Shown here: positions 34,723-42,369 of the stretch, piece by piece
Layout: each line of letters opens with the position of its first letter
Numbering within the stretch: the first letter of the stretch is position 1
DNA from: Caldilineaceae bacterium
GTDB lineage: Bacteria; Chloroflexota; Anaerolineae; Caldilineales; Caldilineaceae
Direction of reading: 5' to 3'
Length of the DNA stretch: 64,000 nucleotides
Assembly: GCA_026645575.1 (NCBI GenBank)
Contig: JAPKMW010000048.1
Location: 1-64,000, forward strand
The notes under the pieces: model-generated
What the model saw: only the letters and a program-made list of their open reading frames with translations
Database searches by the model: none
What the model was told of the DNA's origin: nothing
Translations under genes and position numbers: made by a program

Positions 34723-35199
34723 CTAATCAGCAGCGTCGCCAGCAGGTGACCAGTGATGAGTTGTTTCATATGATGCCTCCTGTTCTGTCCATTTCCAGGC
34801 ATAACGGATAATTAGCAACTGAAGAATGACTTCCACAACCGCGCCATACACCATGTGCAGCCAAAATTCACCTACCAAATTGAACAACGTATAAGGAATC
34901 CAAACCGCAGCCACGATGATGTTTGTCCAACGATTTACTTTGGCTGGCAAGGCGACAGAAAGGAAAATCATGAGCGCTGGAATTGTTGTCAAAACCAGTC
35001 CTGTCAATAGAAAGAGTTGTGTAATGTCAAAGACAAATACTTTTCCTGCCAGGATATTCTGTAGATGGCCTGGCATATGTAAGCCGAAAAAATCGACATA
35101 GATGTAGAAAAACATCATACTCGCCCACAGTGCGGCAAGCTTCATCTTGACCCTTAGGTCTTCCAATCCGTTTTGTGCTGTTTTTTGGTTTGTACTCAT
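34723..35199 (-). CDS. DUF6326-like four-helix membrane protein
   Basis: The 158-residue product has four transmembrane helices (about 20-38, 60-82, 91-110, 113-134). LRVKMKLAALWASMMFFYIYVDFF and HLQNILAGKVF recall DUF6326 family proteins, and WKWTEQEA follows the last helix. Function unknown. It begins 18 bp after the stop of the 81-residue protein gene and so belongs to the operon driven by the S2 promoter. A 5'-truncated relative, with the same WTEQEA ending, is at 39014-39229. Confidence 0.78.
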   Translation of the reverse strand: MSTNQKTAQNGLEDLRVKMKLAALWASMMFFYIYVDFFGLHMPGHLQNILAGKVFVFDITQLFLLTGLVLTTIPALMIFLSVALPAKVNRWTNIIVAAVWIPYTLFNLVGEFWLHMVYGAVVEVILQLLIIRYAWKWTEQEASYETTHHWSPAGDAAD

Positions 35200-35217
35200 T
35201 TTTGTCTCCTTGTTTGA

Positions 35218-35463
35218 TTATTCAGCTTCGATAGATACAACAGAAAGCAACGGCATCCCCAAATCGCGCACTTTGCGCAGCAACCCAAACAGCGCGGCCT
35301 GATCGACGACAGGACCAGTTAAGAGCGTGTCACCGTTCTCTGCCAGTGTGATCGTCAGCCCCGCAAACAGGGTAGAACGCTGTGCGCTCAACTGACCTTT
35401 GAGGCGGATTTGATAGGTGACAGGTTGATCTGGATCACCGCTTGCTTTGGCCCTGGTTGACAT
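35218..35463 (-). CDS. Conserved 81-residue protein of the MalT-like regulon, paralogue 2
   Basis: The product starts at MSTRAKASG (35463) after GGGGTGTGCAGG. It matches the 84-residue protein at 29043-29297 along its whole length: GDPDQPVTYQIRLKGQL, GLTITLAENGD, TLLTGPVVDQAAL and LLRKVRDLGMPLLSV. The divergent part is the first 8 residues and the middle QRSTLFA stretch. Both genes have the same promoter type at the same distance (about 60 bp from -10 to ATG). Function unknown; size and fold suggest a small soluble binding or signalling protein. Confidence 0.78.
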   Translation of the reverse strand: MSTRAKASGDPDQPVTYQIRLKGQLSAQRSTLFAGLTITLAENGDTLLTGPVVDQAALFGLLRKVRDLGMPLLSVVSIEAE

Positions 35464-35522
35464 ACCTGCACACCCCTTATCCCGCATTCCCTCTGACAGC
35501 GCCGCTTGCGCCGGATAGGCAC

Positions 35523-35581
35523 AGTATAGGCGGCGGGCGGTGTTGGTGGGTAGACACGAAAGTGTTGGACGGAGTGTTGTT
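35523..35581 (-). promoter_or_regulatory. Conserved activator-type promoter S2
   Basis: On the minus strand: CAACACT, then CAACACTTT 12 bp later, then CAACACC 22 bp later, and TATACT starting 39 bp after the first base of CAACACTTT. Spacing is identical to S1 (29356-29414) although the bases between the repeats differ, which argues for selection on the words. Confidence 0.7.
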
Positions 35582-35631
35582 TTGGGGTTTACTGGGAAGA
35601 GATTGAGGGAGCACAAGGAATAAAGGCTCTA

Positions 35632-35766
35632 GGTAACTACCAAGCCACCCCTCCCTACCCCTCCCCTGCAAAGGGAGGGAACGGTTGACGACAGGGCAGT
35701 TCCTCCCCTTGCCAGGCTTCGACGTGAGCTCAGCCGAACGGGGAGGGTAGGAGGGGGTTAGTAGTA
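35632..35766. repeat. CTACCAA/CCTCCCC dispersed repeat, copy 1
   Basis: The 51 bp from 35632 (GGTAACTACCAAGCCACCCC...) align with 55187-55237 (GGCAACTACCAAACCACCCC...) with few differences. In this copy the C-rich half is matched by a G-rich inverted half at 35739-35766, giving a long imperfect hairpin, with a CTTCGACGTGAGCTCAG word between. It fills the gap between MalT-like regulator 2 and the S2 operon. Confidence 0.8.
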
Positions 35767-35773
35767 CGGGCTG

Positions 35774-38515
35774 CTAGAGTAGCCCCAACTCCCGTGCGCG
35801 CGCCACGGCTTCGGTGCGCCGTTGCACTTGGAGCTTCTCGAAGATGCGGCGGTTGTGCCCTTTGACTGTATCCAGCGCCAGAAAGAGCCGTGCGCCGATC
35901 TCTTGATTGGAGCAGCCCTGGGCGATTAACATGAGCACTTCCAGTTCGCGCGCACTGAGCGGCTCGCTGAACGGTTGGGGTGGTAGGGTGGTGACGTGGT
36001 GAGGGAGGGTAGACTGCGGTTGTATGGCCGGGGCGAAGGCAGCCAGCAAGCGCTCAACATACCCGGGCATGATCTGGTGCGCTTGCGCCGCAGAGAGCAG
36101 TTGCCGCACCGCTGCGCCTTCCGTCACAAAGATGCGGACAAAGCCATCGGGTTCGGCCAAGGTCAGGGCGTGTTCTAACGGGATCAGTGCGCCGCGTGTA
36201 TCACCGGCAGCGTGCTGCGCAAGCGCCTGCAACAAGCGGATTTCGATCACGCTGCGCAGCCGTTTGCCCGCTTCTGCTGCGTGCAACAAGCGCGTCAGCA
36301 ACCCCGTGGCCTGTTGCAGAGCGCCCGCATTCGCCTGGCGTTGATAGGTGGCGATGAGCAGCCGCGCCAGGGTGATGTGCTCGAACTCACCGCGAAAGCT
36401 GAGGTCATCCTCTACCGACAAACTGCGCTCGCACACCCAGGCTTGGGCGTCCAGCAATTGACCTTGCCGAATCCAGATCTGCGCCTTCATCGCAGCCAGC
36501 GGACGCACCTCCGGGACGGGGGCTGGGTAATACCAGTGCGCCGCATCCTCCAACAGGCGCAACGCCCCGGCCAGATCGCCTTCACACTCTTTCATGTGGG
36601 CTTGCACCAGGCGCAGGCGATAGGGCCAATTGGGCAACGCTACGCGCGCGCCCAGTTCCTCGCTCTTTTGCAAATAGTGGCGGGCCTCTGCCCAATGGCC
36701 CAACTCGTGGTGAAGATCGCTCAAACCGAGATAGAGATCCGCCGTGCCCTGTAACACTGGATTGGCTTCGGCTGCCGCATCGTTGACACCAGCAAGCCGC
36801 AAAGCCTCCTCATAGGTGCTGATCGCACCGCGCAGCCGCCCCTGGGCAACCTGAATGTCGGCAACGCTATAAGTCATACCGATGGCGAAAAGCACGTTGC
36901 CCGCCTGTTGCACCCCCCGTTGCGCCGCCGTCATTGAGCGATAAGCGCCGGCCAGGTCGCCATTGGCCATCACCACCAGCCCCACGAGCGCTTCCATCAA
37001 GGCCCGCGCTAGATGATCGTCGGGAGGACACAGATCGATCGCGCGTTGGGCGTAGACAAGCGCGCCAGGGAGATCATCCTGCGATTGGGCCAGGTAGGCG
37101 CGTGCACTGGCAATGTCCACCTGGAGTGAGCGCATCTGCTCGTCACCGATGAATCTCGCTGAAGGCGCGTCGCCCCTGGCGATGAGGTTGATCCCATCTT
37201 CAGCGTCACCCAGATGGCTTTCGGCTGCCGCCAACTCACCCTGATTGAGTAATTCCCAGGCATAGCCCGTGCTAAGCGATGGGCTGGCGCGCACCATCGC
37301 CTCCGGCAGCCGCTTCATCCAATCGATCACGGCGGCAGAGCGGAACTGGCTGCGGTGATGGTTCCGCCATTCCCGCTCGATCAGGCGTGCAGCTCGGTCG
37401 AGGTCGGCGGCGGCGAAGGCGTGGCGAATCGCATCGGCGAGCATCCCCTGCTCTTCATACCACTCGCTTGCCCGTCGATGGAGAAGCGGAACTTGATCGG
37501 GCAGTTGCTCCAACAAATGGCTATGCAGCAGATCCGCAAAGAGGTGATGATAGCGAAACCAGTGGCGGCGATCATCGAGCGGGATGACAAAGAGGTTGCC
37601 GCGCTCCAAGCGCTGCAAGGTGGCGTTGCTTTCGGTTTGATCGGTGACAGCATCACAGAGCGCCCCACACAAGCGGTCGAGAATCGAGGTTTGCAGGAGA
37701 AAGTTACGCAGCGGTTCGGGTTGACGCTGCAAAACCTCTTCGACCAGATAATCTACGATATGACGGTTGTCGCCGGCGAATGCCTGGATAAAGCCGGACA
37801 CATCCTTGCGCCCGCGCATCGAGAGCGCCGCCAGTTGCAACCCCGCGATCCAGCCTTCGGTACGGCTTTCCAACGCCGCCACCTCTTCCGTCGGGAGATT
37901 TAGGTTCATGGTCTGGTTAAGGAAGGCAGTCGCCTCGTCCGGCGTAAAGCGCAAATCGGCGGCGCGTATTTCGTTCAACTCCCCCCGTGCGCGCAGCCGC
38001 GCCAACGGCAACTGGGGATCTTCCCGCGTGGTAATGACCAAATGCATTTGCGGCGGCAGATGGTCGATGAGAAAGGCCAGCGCCTGATCAACGGCTTTGG
38101 CGTCAATCAGATGATAGTCGTCCAGGATCAAGACAAGCGGTTCGGGCAAGGTGGCAATGTCATTGACCAGCGCTGTCAACATGGTTGGCAGCGCTGGCGG
38201 CTGTGGCGATTGGAGCGTTGCCAACAGGCTGCAACCGACCTGTGGCGCTATCGTCTGCAAAGCTGATACCAGGTAGGTCAAAAAACGGTTGAGGTCATTG
38301 TCCTCTTCACCCAGCGACAGCCATGCCACTGGGCGTCCGCTGGTGGCGCCCCAGGCGCTCACCAAGGTGGTTTTGCCATAGCCGGCGGGGGCGGCAATTA
38401 GCGTTAGTTTCTGGTGTAGCCCCCCATCCAACTGGGCTTGCAAACGGGGACGCGCAACGGCGTTGCGGCGCGCCGGGGGGACGTAAAATTTTGTGGTTAA
38501 GATGGACGTAGACAT
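35774..38515 (-). CDS. MalT-like LuxR-family ATP-dependent activator 2
   Basis: The 913-residue protein has the same layout as regulator 1 and is close to it in both protein and DNA. STAND NTPase: APAGYGKTTLVSAW near residue 41 and LVLILDDYHLIDAKA. LRFTPDEATAFLNQ and EGWIAGLQLAALSMRGR are the conserved arm regions. The TPR-like region spans about 350-820. C-terminal HTH: LSARELEVLMLIAQGCSNQEI and FLALDTVKGHNRRIFEKLQV. This HTH nearly equals that of regulator 3, so the two may recognise the same S-type boxes. It starts 38 bp after the membrane gene 38554-38952, so it may also be read from the S3 promoter. Confidence 0.92.
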   Translation of the reverse strand: MSTSILTTKFYVPPARRNAVARPRLQAQLDGGLHQKLTLIAAPAGYGKTTLVSAWGATSGRPVAWLSLGEEDNDLNRFLTYLVSALQTIAPQVGCSLLATLQSPQPPALPTMLTALVNDIATLPEPLVLILDDYHLIDAKAVDQALAFLIDHLPPQMHLVITTREDPQLPLARLRARGELNEIRAADLRFTPDEATAFLNQTMNLNLPTEEVAALESRTEGWIAGLQLAALSMRGRKDVSGFIQAFAGDNRHIVDYLVEEVLQRQPEPLRNFLLQTSILDRLCGALCDAVTDQTESNATLQRLERGNLFVIPLDDRRHWFRYHHLFADLLHSHLLEQLPDQVPLLHRRASEWYEEQGMLADAIRHAFAAADLDRAARLIEREWRNHHRSQFRSAAVIDWMKRLPEAMVRASPSLSTGYAWELLNQGELAAAESHLGDAEDGINLIARGDAPSARFIGDEQMRSLQVDIASARAYLAQSQDDLPGALVYAQRAIDLCPPDDHLARALMEALVGLVVMANGDLAGAYRSMTAAQRGVQQAGNVLFAIGMTYSVADIQVAQGRLRGAISTYEEALRLAGVNDAAAEANPVLQGTADLYLGLSDLHHELGHWAEARHYLQKSEELGARVALPNWPYRLRLVQAHMKECEGDLAGALRLLEDAAHWYYPAPVPEVRPLAAMKAQIWIRQGQLLDAQAWVCERSLSVEDDLSFRGEFEHITLARLLIATYQRQANAGALQQATGLLTRLLHAAEAGKRLRSVIEIRLLQALAQHAAGDTRGALIPLEHALTLAEPDGFVRIFVTEGAAVRQLLSAAQAHQIMPGYVERLLAAFAPAIQPQSTLPHHVTTLPPQPFSEPLSARELEVLMLIAQGCSNQEIGARLFLALDTVKGHNRRIFEKLQVQRRTEAVARARELGLL

Positions 38516-38553
38516 GGCGCACCGGTCTGGGTTGGCCTTCGCTTGAAAGCATA

Positions 38554-38952
38554 TTACCTGTTATCCGCCGGTTTCCCGATTGCCACGATGACACTACAGA
38601 CGAGCAGCACCAACGTCACCGGCGCCCAGATCGCACGCTCGCCAGCGCTGGGGGTGATCGTATTCAGGATAAAGGCGACAACGTTGAACGCGACAACAAA
38701 CCAGGCAAGCCGCGACACGAGGCGGAATCGCCGGGTCGCCAGCACCCCTGCGCGTAGTAGGACAACCATAATCAACCCAGCTAGCAGAGCGGCTTGGATG
38801 ATGGCGGCGACGCGTAGGGCGGGCGGAAACTGCCCAGGATAGGCGCCCCCCATGGCGTATTCACCCCACGGCGCGCCGGCGGCCAGAGCAAGCTGAAAAG
38901 CAATCACCCCGGCGGTGAAAAGTGCGAAAACAATGGCGGCTGTTCGTTGCAT
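38554..38952 (-). CDS. Four-helix membrane protein, unknown function
   Basis: The 132-residue product has four hydrophobic segments (about 6-26, 45-67, 80-98, 107-125). AAGAPWGEYAMGGAYPGQFP between helices 1 and 2 is a striking Gly/Pro/aromatic loop that I have seen in unannotated four-helix proteins of Chloroflexota and Actinomycetota. No function known. It follows the DUF6326 fragment at 61 bp and precedes MalT-like regulator 2 at 38 bp, and probably belongs to the S3-driven operon. Confidence 0.78.
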   Translation of the reverse strand: MQRTAAIVFALFTAGVIAFQLALAAGAPWGEYAMGGAYPGQFPPALRVAAIIQAALLAGLIMVVLLRAGVLATRRFRLVSRLAWFVVAFNVVAFILNTITPSAGERAIWAPVTLVLLVCSVIVAIGKPADNR

Positions 38953-39013
38953 AGTTCCTCGTACCTACAATGGCCGACTTCCCGTTTGGCCGCTCGGTGG
39001 CGGCCAGGTCGGC

Positions 39014-39229
39014 TTATGCTTCTTGTTCCGTCCATTGCCACGCCTGCCAGATGATGAGTAAGAGGCAGATTACTTCTACTGCTGCAATGAACAGATAGTG
39101 TGGATCGGTTGAGCCGCCACCAACGACAAATAGAATGGTAATGATGCCAATGGTGATGTTAGCCCAACAATTGATAGTATACGGTAAGATGAGCGAAAGG
39201 GCAATCATCACAATGGCAAGCTCCATCAT
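39014..39229 (-). CDS. DUF6326-like fragment, 5'-truncated paralogue
   Basis: The 71-residue product MMELAIVMIALSLILP... aligns with the C-terminal half of the DUF6326-like protein at 34723-35199: the SLILPYTINCWANI and AVEVICLLLIIWQAWQWTEQEA segments match SVALPAKVNRWTNI and AVVEVILQLLIIRYAWKWTEQEA. The first two helices are absent. Homology continues a few codons upstream of the ATG (DVGGEI), which suggests a deletion of the 5' half rather than an independent small gene. GGGGGCGAG before the ATG would still allow translation. It lies 28 bp after the MDR gene. Confidence 0.65.
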   Translation of the reverse strand: MMELAIVMIALSLILPYTINCWANITIGIITILFVVGGGSTDPHYLFIAAVEVICLLLIIWQAWQWTEQEA

Positions 39230-39257
39230 GATCTCGCCCCCAACATCAGTTGCGGGA

Positions 39258-40232
39258 TCACTGATTTTCCGTCATGGTAATGACAAGTTTCCCTTTGGCG
39301 CGTCCTTCGCCCAGATCGCGCAGCGCTGCCGGCACTTGCGCTAAGGGGTAGATGCGATCAATGACCGGCCTGATTTTGCCAGATGCGCAAAGCTCGGTCA
39401 TCTGGAGCAGATCTTTGACATTCGGTTGCACCGCCAGCAGACGAACCTGTTTCCCTGTCGTTCGTTTAATCCAGGGTCCCCAGAGGAGGATTTGAAAAAG
39501 CTTCGACACCGAGCCGCCGACAAAGAAATAGCTGCCGTTGGGCCGCAACGCACGCGGCAGGTCAAACGCTGAATGATGGGCAACCAGATCAAGAATCAGA
39601 TCATACTGTTGACCGTTCTGGGTGAAATCTTCCTTGGTGTAATCAATCACATGGTCAGCGGCCAGCGAACGGATAAAATCGAGCTTACCGGCGTTGTCCA
39701 CCCCGGTCACTTCGGCGCCGTATAGCTTGGCAAGCTGGATCGCAAAGAGGCCGGTGCTGCCACCGGCGCCATTGATCAGCACCTTTTGCCCCGGTTGCAT
39801 TTTTTCTAGATCACGCAGCCCTTGCAGGGTAATGACGCCCGCCTGCGGAATGGTCGAGGCATCGATGAAGCTCATGGTAGCCGGCTTCAGTGCCAGAACA
39901 CCCCCACGGACACAGACATATTCGGCAAAACCGCCCAACGAAGTCAGGATGTCGCCAAAAACTTCATCGCCGGGTTGAAATTGCTTGTGGTTCTTGCCGA
40001 CCGCTGCCACCACGCCGGCAATGTCCGAACCCAGGATCTGCCGCCGTGGTTTGAACAGCCCGCCAATGCGCGCATACAGCGGTTTGCCGATCAACCCTTC
40101 CCAATCCGAGCGGTTGACCGAGGTCGCATGAAGCTTGATCAAAATTTCATCATCCGTTGGCACAGGGGTTGCCACTTCTTTGTACTGGAGCTGATCCGGT
40201 GAACCATAGTTGGTGTAAACGATAGCTTTCAT
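39258..40232 (-). CDS. Zinc-less MDR oxidoreductase, paralogue B2
   Basis: The 324-residue protein is an MDR of the quinone-oxidoreductase type: ATSVNRSDWEGLIG, DIAGVVAAVGKNHKQFQPGDEVFGD, INGAGGSTGLFAIQLAKLYGAEVTGV, HVIDYTKEDFTQNGQ. No catalytic zinc residues are seen. It resembles 25332-26288 most. The start ATG overlaps the stop of the upstream MDR gene (TGATG), so translation is coupled; a TTG one codon earlier is the alternative start. It is the third gene of the S3-driven operon. Confidence 0.88.
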   Translation of the reverse strand: MKAIVYTNYGSPDQLQYKEVATPVPTDDEILIKLHATSVNRSDWEGLIGKPLYARIGGLFKPRRQILGSDIAGVVAAVGKNHKQFQPGDEVFGDILTSLGGFAEYVCVRGGVLALKPATMSFIDASTIPQAGVITLQGLRDLEKMQPGQKVLINGAGGSTGLFAIQLAKLYGAEVTGVDNAGKLDFIRSLAADHVIDYTKEDFTQNGQQYDLILDLVAHHSAFDLPRALRPNGSYFFVGGSVSKLFQILLWGPWIKRTTGKQVRLLAVQPNVKDLLQMTELCASGKIRPVIDRIYPLAQVPAALRDLGEGRAKGKLVITMTENQ

Positions 40233-41209
40233 CAAGCGTTCTCCATCAGGATAATGACGTTGCCCTTTTTGTGACCCTCCTCCACGTAGCGATGCGCTTC
40301 GGCCAGTTGCGCCAGTGGGTAGCGGCGGTCCATGACCGGTTTGAGCTTGCCGGCGGCCAGCAAGGTTTTGAGCGCGGCGTAATCTTCCGCTTGATAGCTG
40401 GCAAGGGCAAAGGTCGCTTTCTTCCCATCTGACAGCGGGGTCCAGCGCGCCCGGAGCAGTGAGAGGACGTTGGGGTTTCCTAAAATATAACGGCCATTCG
40501 GCTTCAACGCCTTGACGCTGCGGGCAAAGGGGCTTTTGCCCACCACATCGACGATCACATCGTAGCGTTGACCGTTCTCTGTAAAATCTTCCTGCTGGTA
40601 ATCAATCACCTGATCGGCGCCAATCGAACGGAGCATGGCTAATTTCTCAGCACTGTCCACGGCTGTCACTGTTGCCCCCTGCGCCTTGGCAATCTGCACG
40701 GCATAGGTGCCAATACTGCCGCCGGCGCCATTGATCAACACGCTTTCGCCGGGTTGCACTTTGGCTTCATGCAGAAAATGCCAGCCATTGACGCCGCCGG
40801 TCGGGATGGTGGCGGCCTCTTCATAGCTCAGATCGGCGGGTTTTAGCACCAGATTTTTTTCAGGTAGACAAATATACTCGGCATAGGCGCCCATACGGAG
40901 CATGGTGGGACCAAAGACCGGGTCGCCCGGCTGGAAGCGCGTGACCGCCTGGCCCACGGCTACCACTTCGCCAGCAAGCTCCTGCCCTAAAATGGTCACG
41001 CGTGTAGGTTTGATCAGGCCCACATAGAGGCGCAAGGGGAGCCACAACCAGCCGGCGACCTTTAAATGCCGCAGTTCACAGTCCGCTAACGTGACGGTGG
41101 CAGCGTGGACTTTGATCAGTACTTCATTCTCCTTGGGCGTCGGTTTTGCCACCTCTTGCAATTGTAGTACATCTGGCAGTCCATAATTTGTCCAAACCAT
41201 TGCTTTCAT
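40232..41209 (-). CDS. Zinc-less MDR oxidoreductase, paralogue A2
   Basis: The 325-residue MDR protein starts after GGAGGCAACCC. ATVTLADCELRHLK, ELAGEVVAVGQAVTRFQPGDPVFG and INGAGGSIGTYAVQIAKAQGA mark the GroES-like and Rossmann halves. It lacks the GHE zinc motif. The closest relative in the window is 26407-27402, also the first of an A-B pair. It is coupled to 39258-40232 by a one-base stop/start overlap. Substrate unknown; enone or quinone reduction is usual. Confidence 0.88.
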   Translation of the reverse strand: MKAMVWTNYGLPDVLQLQEVAKPTPKENEVLIKVHAATVTLADCELRHLKVAGWLWLPLRLYVGLIKPTRVTILGQELAGEVVAVGQAVTRFQPGDPVFGPTMLRMGAYAEYICLPEKNLVLKPADLSYEEAATIPTGGVNGWHFLHEAKVQPGESVLINGAGGSIGTYAVQIAKAQGATVTAVDSAEKLAMLRSIGADQVIDYQQEDFTENGQRYDVIVDVVGKSPFARSVKALKPNGRYILGNPNVLSLLRARWTPLSDGKKATFALASYQAEDYAALKTLLAAGKLKPVMDRRYPLAQLAEAHRYVEEGHKKGNVIILMENA

Positions 41210-41300
41210 GGGTTGCCTCCAAAGTTGTTTCGATTCAGTCGCGTTCAGGATAGTTTACGGCAAACTAGCCAATCAGGTTGCATAGCCTGTTGGGAAAATA

Positions 41301-41357
41301 GGGGCGCGGATTTAGGAAGTGCGGATCGTGGCAGATTGGGAAAACGATCCGCGCCCC
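41301..41357. repeat. GGGGCGCGGAT inverted repeat
   Basis: GGGGCGCGGAT (41301-41311) pairs with ATCCGCGCCCC (41347-41357), and an inner GCGGATCGT/ACGATCCGC pair is nested between them. It lies between the DUF2306 and MDR genes of one putative operon, so it may attenuate rather than fully stop transcription. Confidence 0.7.
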
Positions 41358-41384
41358 CCCCGTCCGCGGCCCTATCCATTGACA

Positions 41385-42044
41385 CTACTCAGGCTGTGGG
41401 CGCCATTGCATAAAGCGCACACGCACCGTCCAATAGAGCAGCAGCAACAACACCAACAGCACCGGGAGCGAGAGCAGAGCAGGATTGCGCAATGCCTCAG
41501 GGAACTCATCGGCCTGCCCTAGAAAAAAGGAGGCAGTGGCAATCCAGAGCGCCAGACACATCCGCCACAAATGGCGGACCAGACGCAGCTTTCCTTGCAT
41601 ACGCCAACCAAACAACAATCGTAGATCGCCGAGCAGGGCCAGGAGCGCCACAGTGCCAAAGAGACTGCCCATCATCCCCGGCAGCCCATCAACTTCACCG
41701 GTAGGACTTTGCAACCCGGCCAGTCCGGCGCTAATGCCGAGGAGGGCGGCGGCCAGCCCAATCAATGCGGCGCCGGCATCCAACCAGTGAAAGCTTGGCG
41801 CTGGACGACGTACAGTGAGCAACGCGGTACTGACCAGGTAAAAGGTCAACAAGCCGGCTACTACCGAGATACGCTCCTGGTTCAATGCTGCGATCAGCGC
41901 GCCGCTGGCCGACATGACCAACATGGTGTAGACAAAGATCATCCCGCTCTGGCGATGAAGCGACGCGCCTTTGCGTGTAGAAAGGGCCACGGCGCCAGCC
42001 ACAAGCCCTACCGAGCCGGCGATGATATGGACTAGCGTCATCAA
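41385..42044 (-). CDS. DUF2306 integral membrane protein, paralogue 2
   Basis: The 219-residue protein has about seven transmembrane helices. VHIIAGSVGLVAGAVALSTRKGASLHRQSG is the typical first helix plus His-containing loop of DUF2306; the second half (RHLWRMCLALWIATASFF) is also characteristic. Unknown function. GGAGGG lies before the ATG. The gene is followed by an MDR A-B pair, repeating the order seen at 28225-25332, and is the first gene downstream of the S3 promoter. Confidence 0.85.
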   Translation of the reverse strand: MMTLVHIIAGSVGLVAGAVALSTRKGASLHRQSGMIFVYTMLVMSASGALIAALNQERISVVAGLLTFYLVSTALLTVRRPAPSFHWLDAGAALIGLAAALLGISAGLAGLQSPTGEVDGLPGMMGSLFGTVALLALLGDLRLLFGWRMQGKLRLVRHLWRMCLALWIATASFFLGQADEFPEALRNPALLSLPVLLVLLLLLYWTVRVRFMQWRPQPE

Positions 42045-42204
42045 ACAACCCTCCTTCCGTTAACGGCATTGAATCAATTATCATCTTTATGAGCCTTCAT
42101 CGTAACCACAATTCTTAAAACACAAGGTGCAGTGGCACTCGCCACCAATTGCTGATTGTCGGCGAACCCGGTATCCCCACTCGCCACTTGCGCAATCTGC
42201 CAAC

Positions 42205-42264
42205 AGCATAGCGGCAGGATGGTATGGTTGGATAGATACTAAAGTATTGTTGTGAGGTATTGTT
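42205..42264 (-). promoter_or_regulatory. Conserved activator-type promoter S3
   Basis: On the minus strand: CAATACC, then CAATACTTT 13 bp later, then CCATACC 22 bp later, and TATGCT starting 39 bp after the first base of CAATACTTT, as in S1 and S2. The AGTATCTAT segment after CAATACTTT is shared with S1. The expected transcript has an untranslated leader of about 150 bases before the DUF2306 gene. The rest of the 42045-42369 gap shows no convincing gene. Confidence 0.68.
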
Positions 42265-42369
42265 GCGACGGATTGGTCTGCCTGTTTTGTGTTTCGCAAG
42301 AACGCACGGGGGCGTGCAGACTCCTCATGGCGAAAAATGACAGGAGGGCAAACTGGAATGCCGGTAAAA

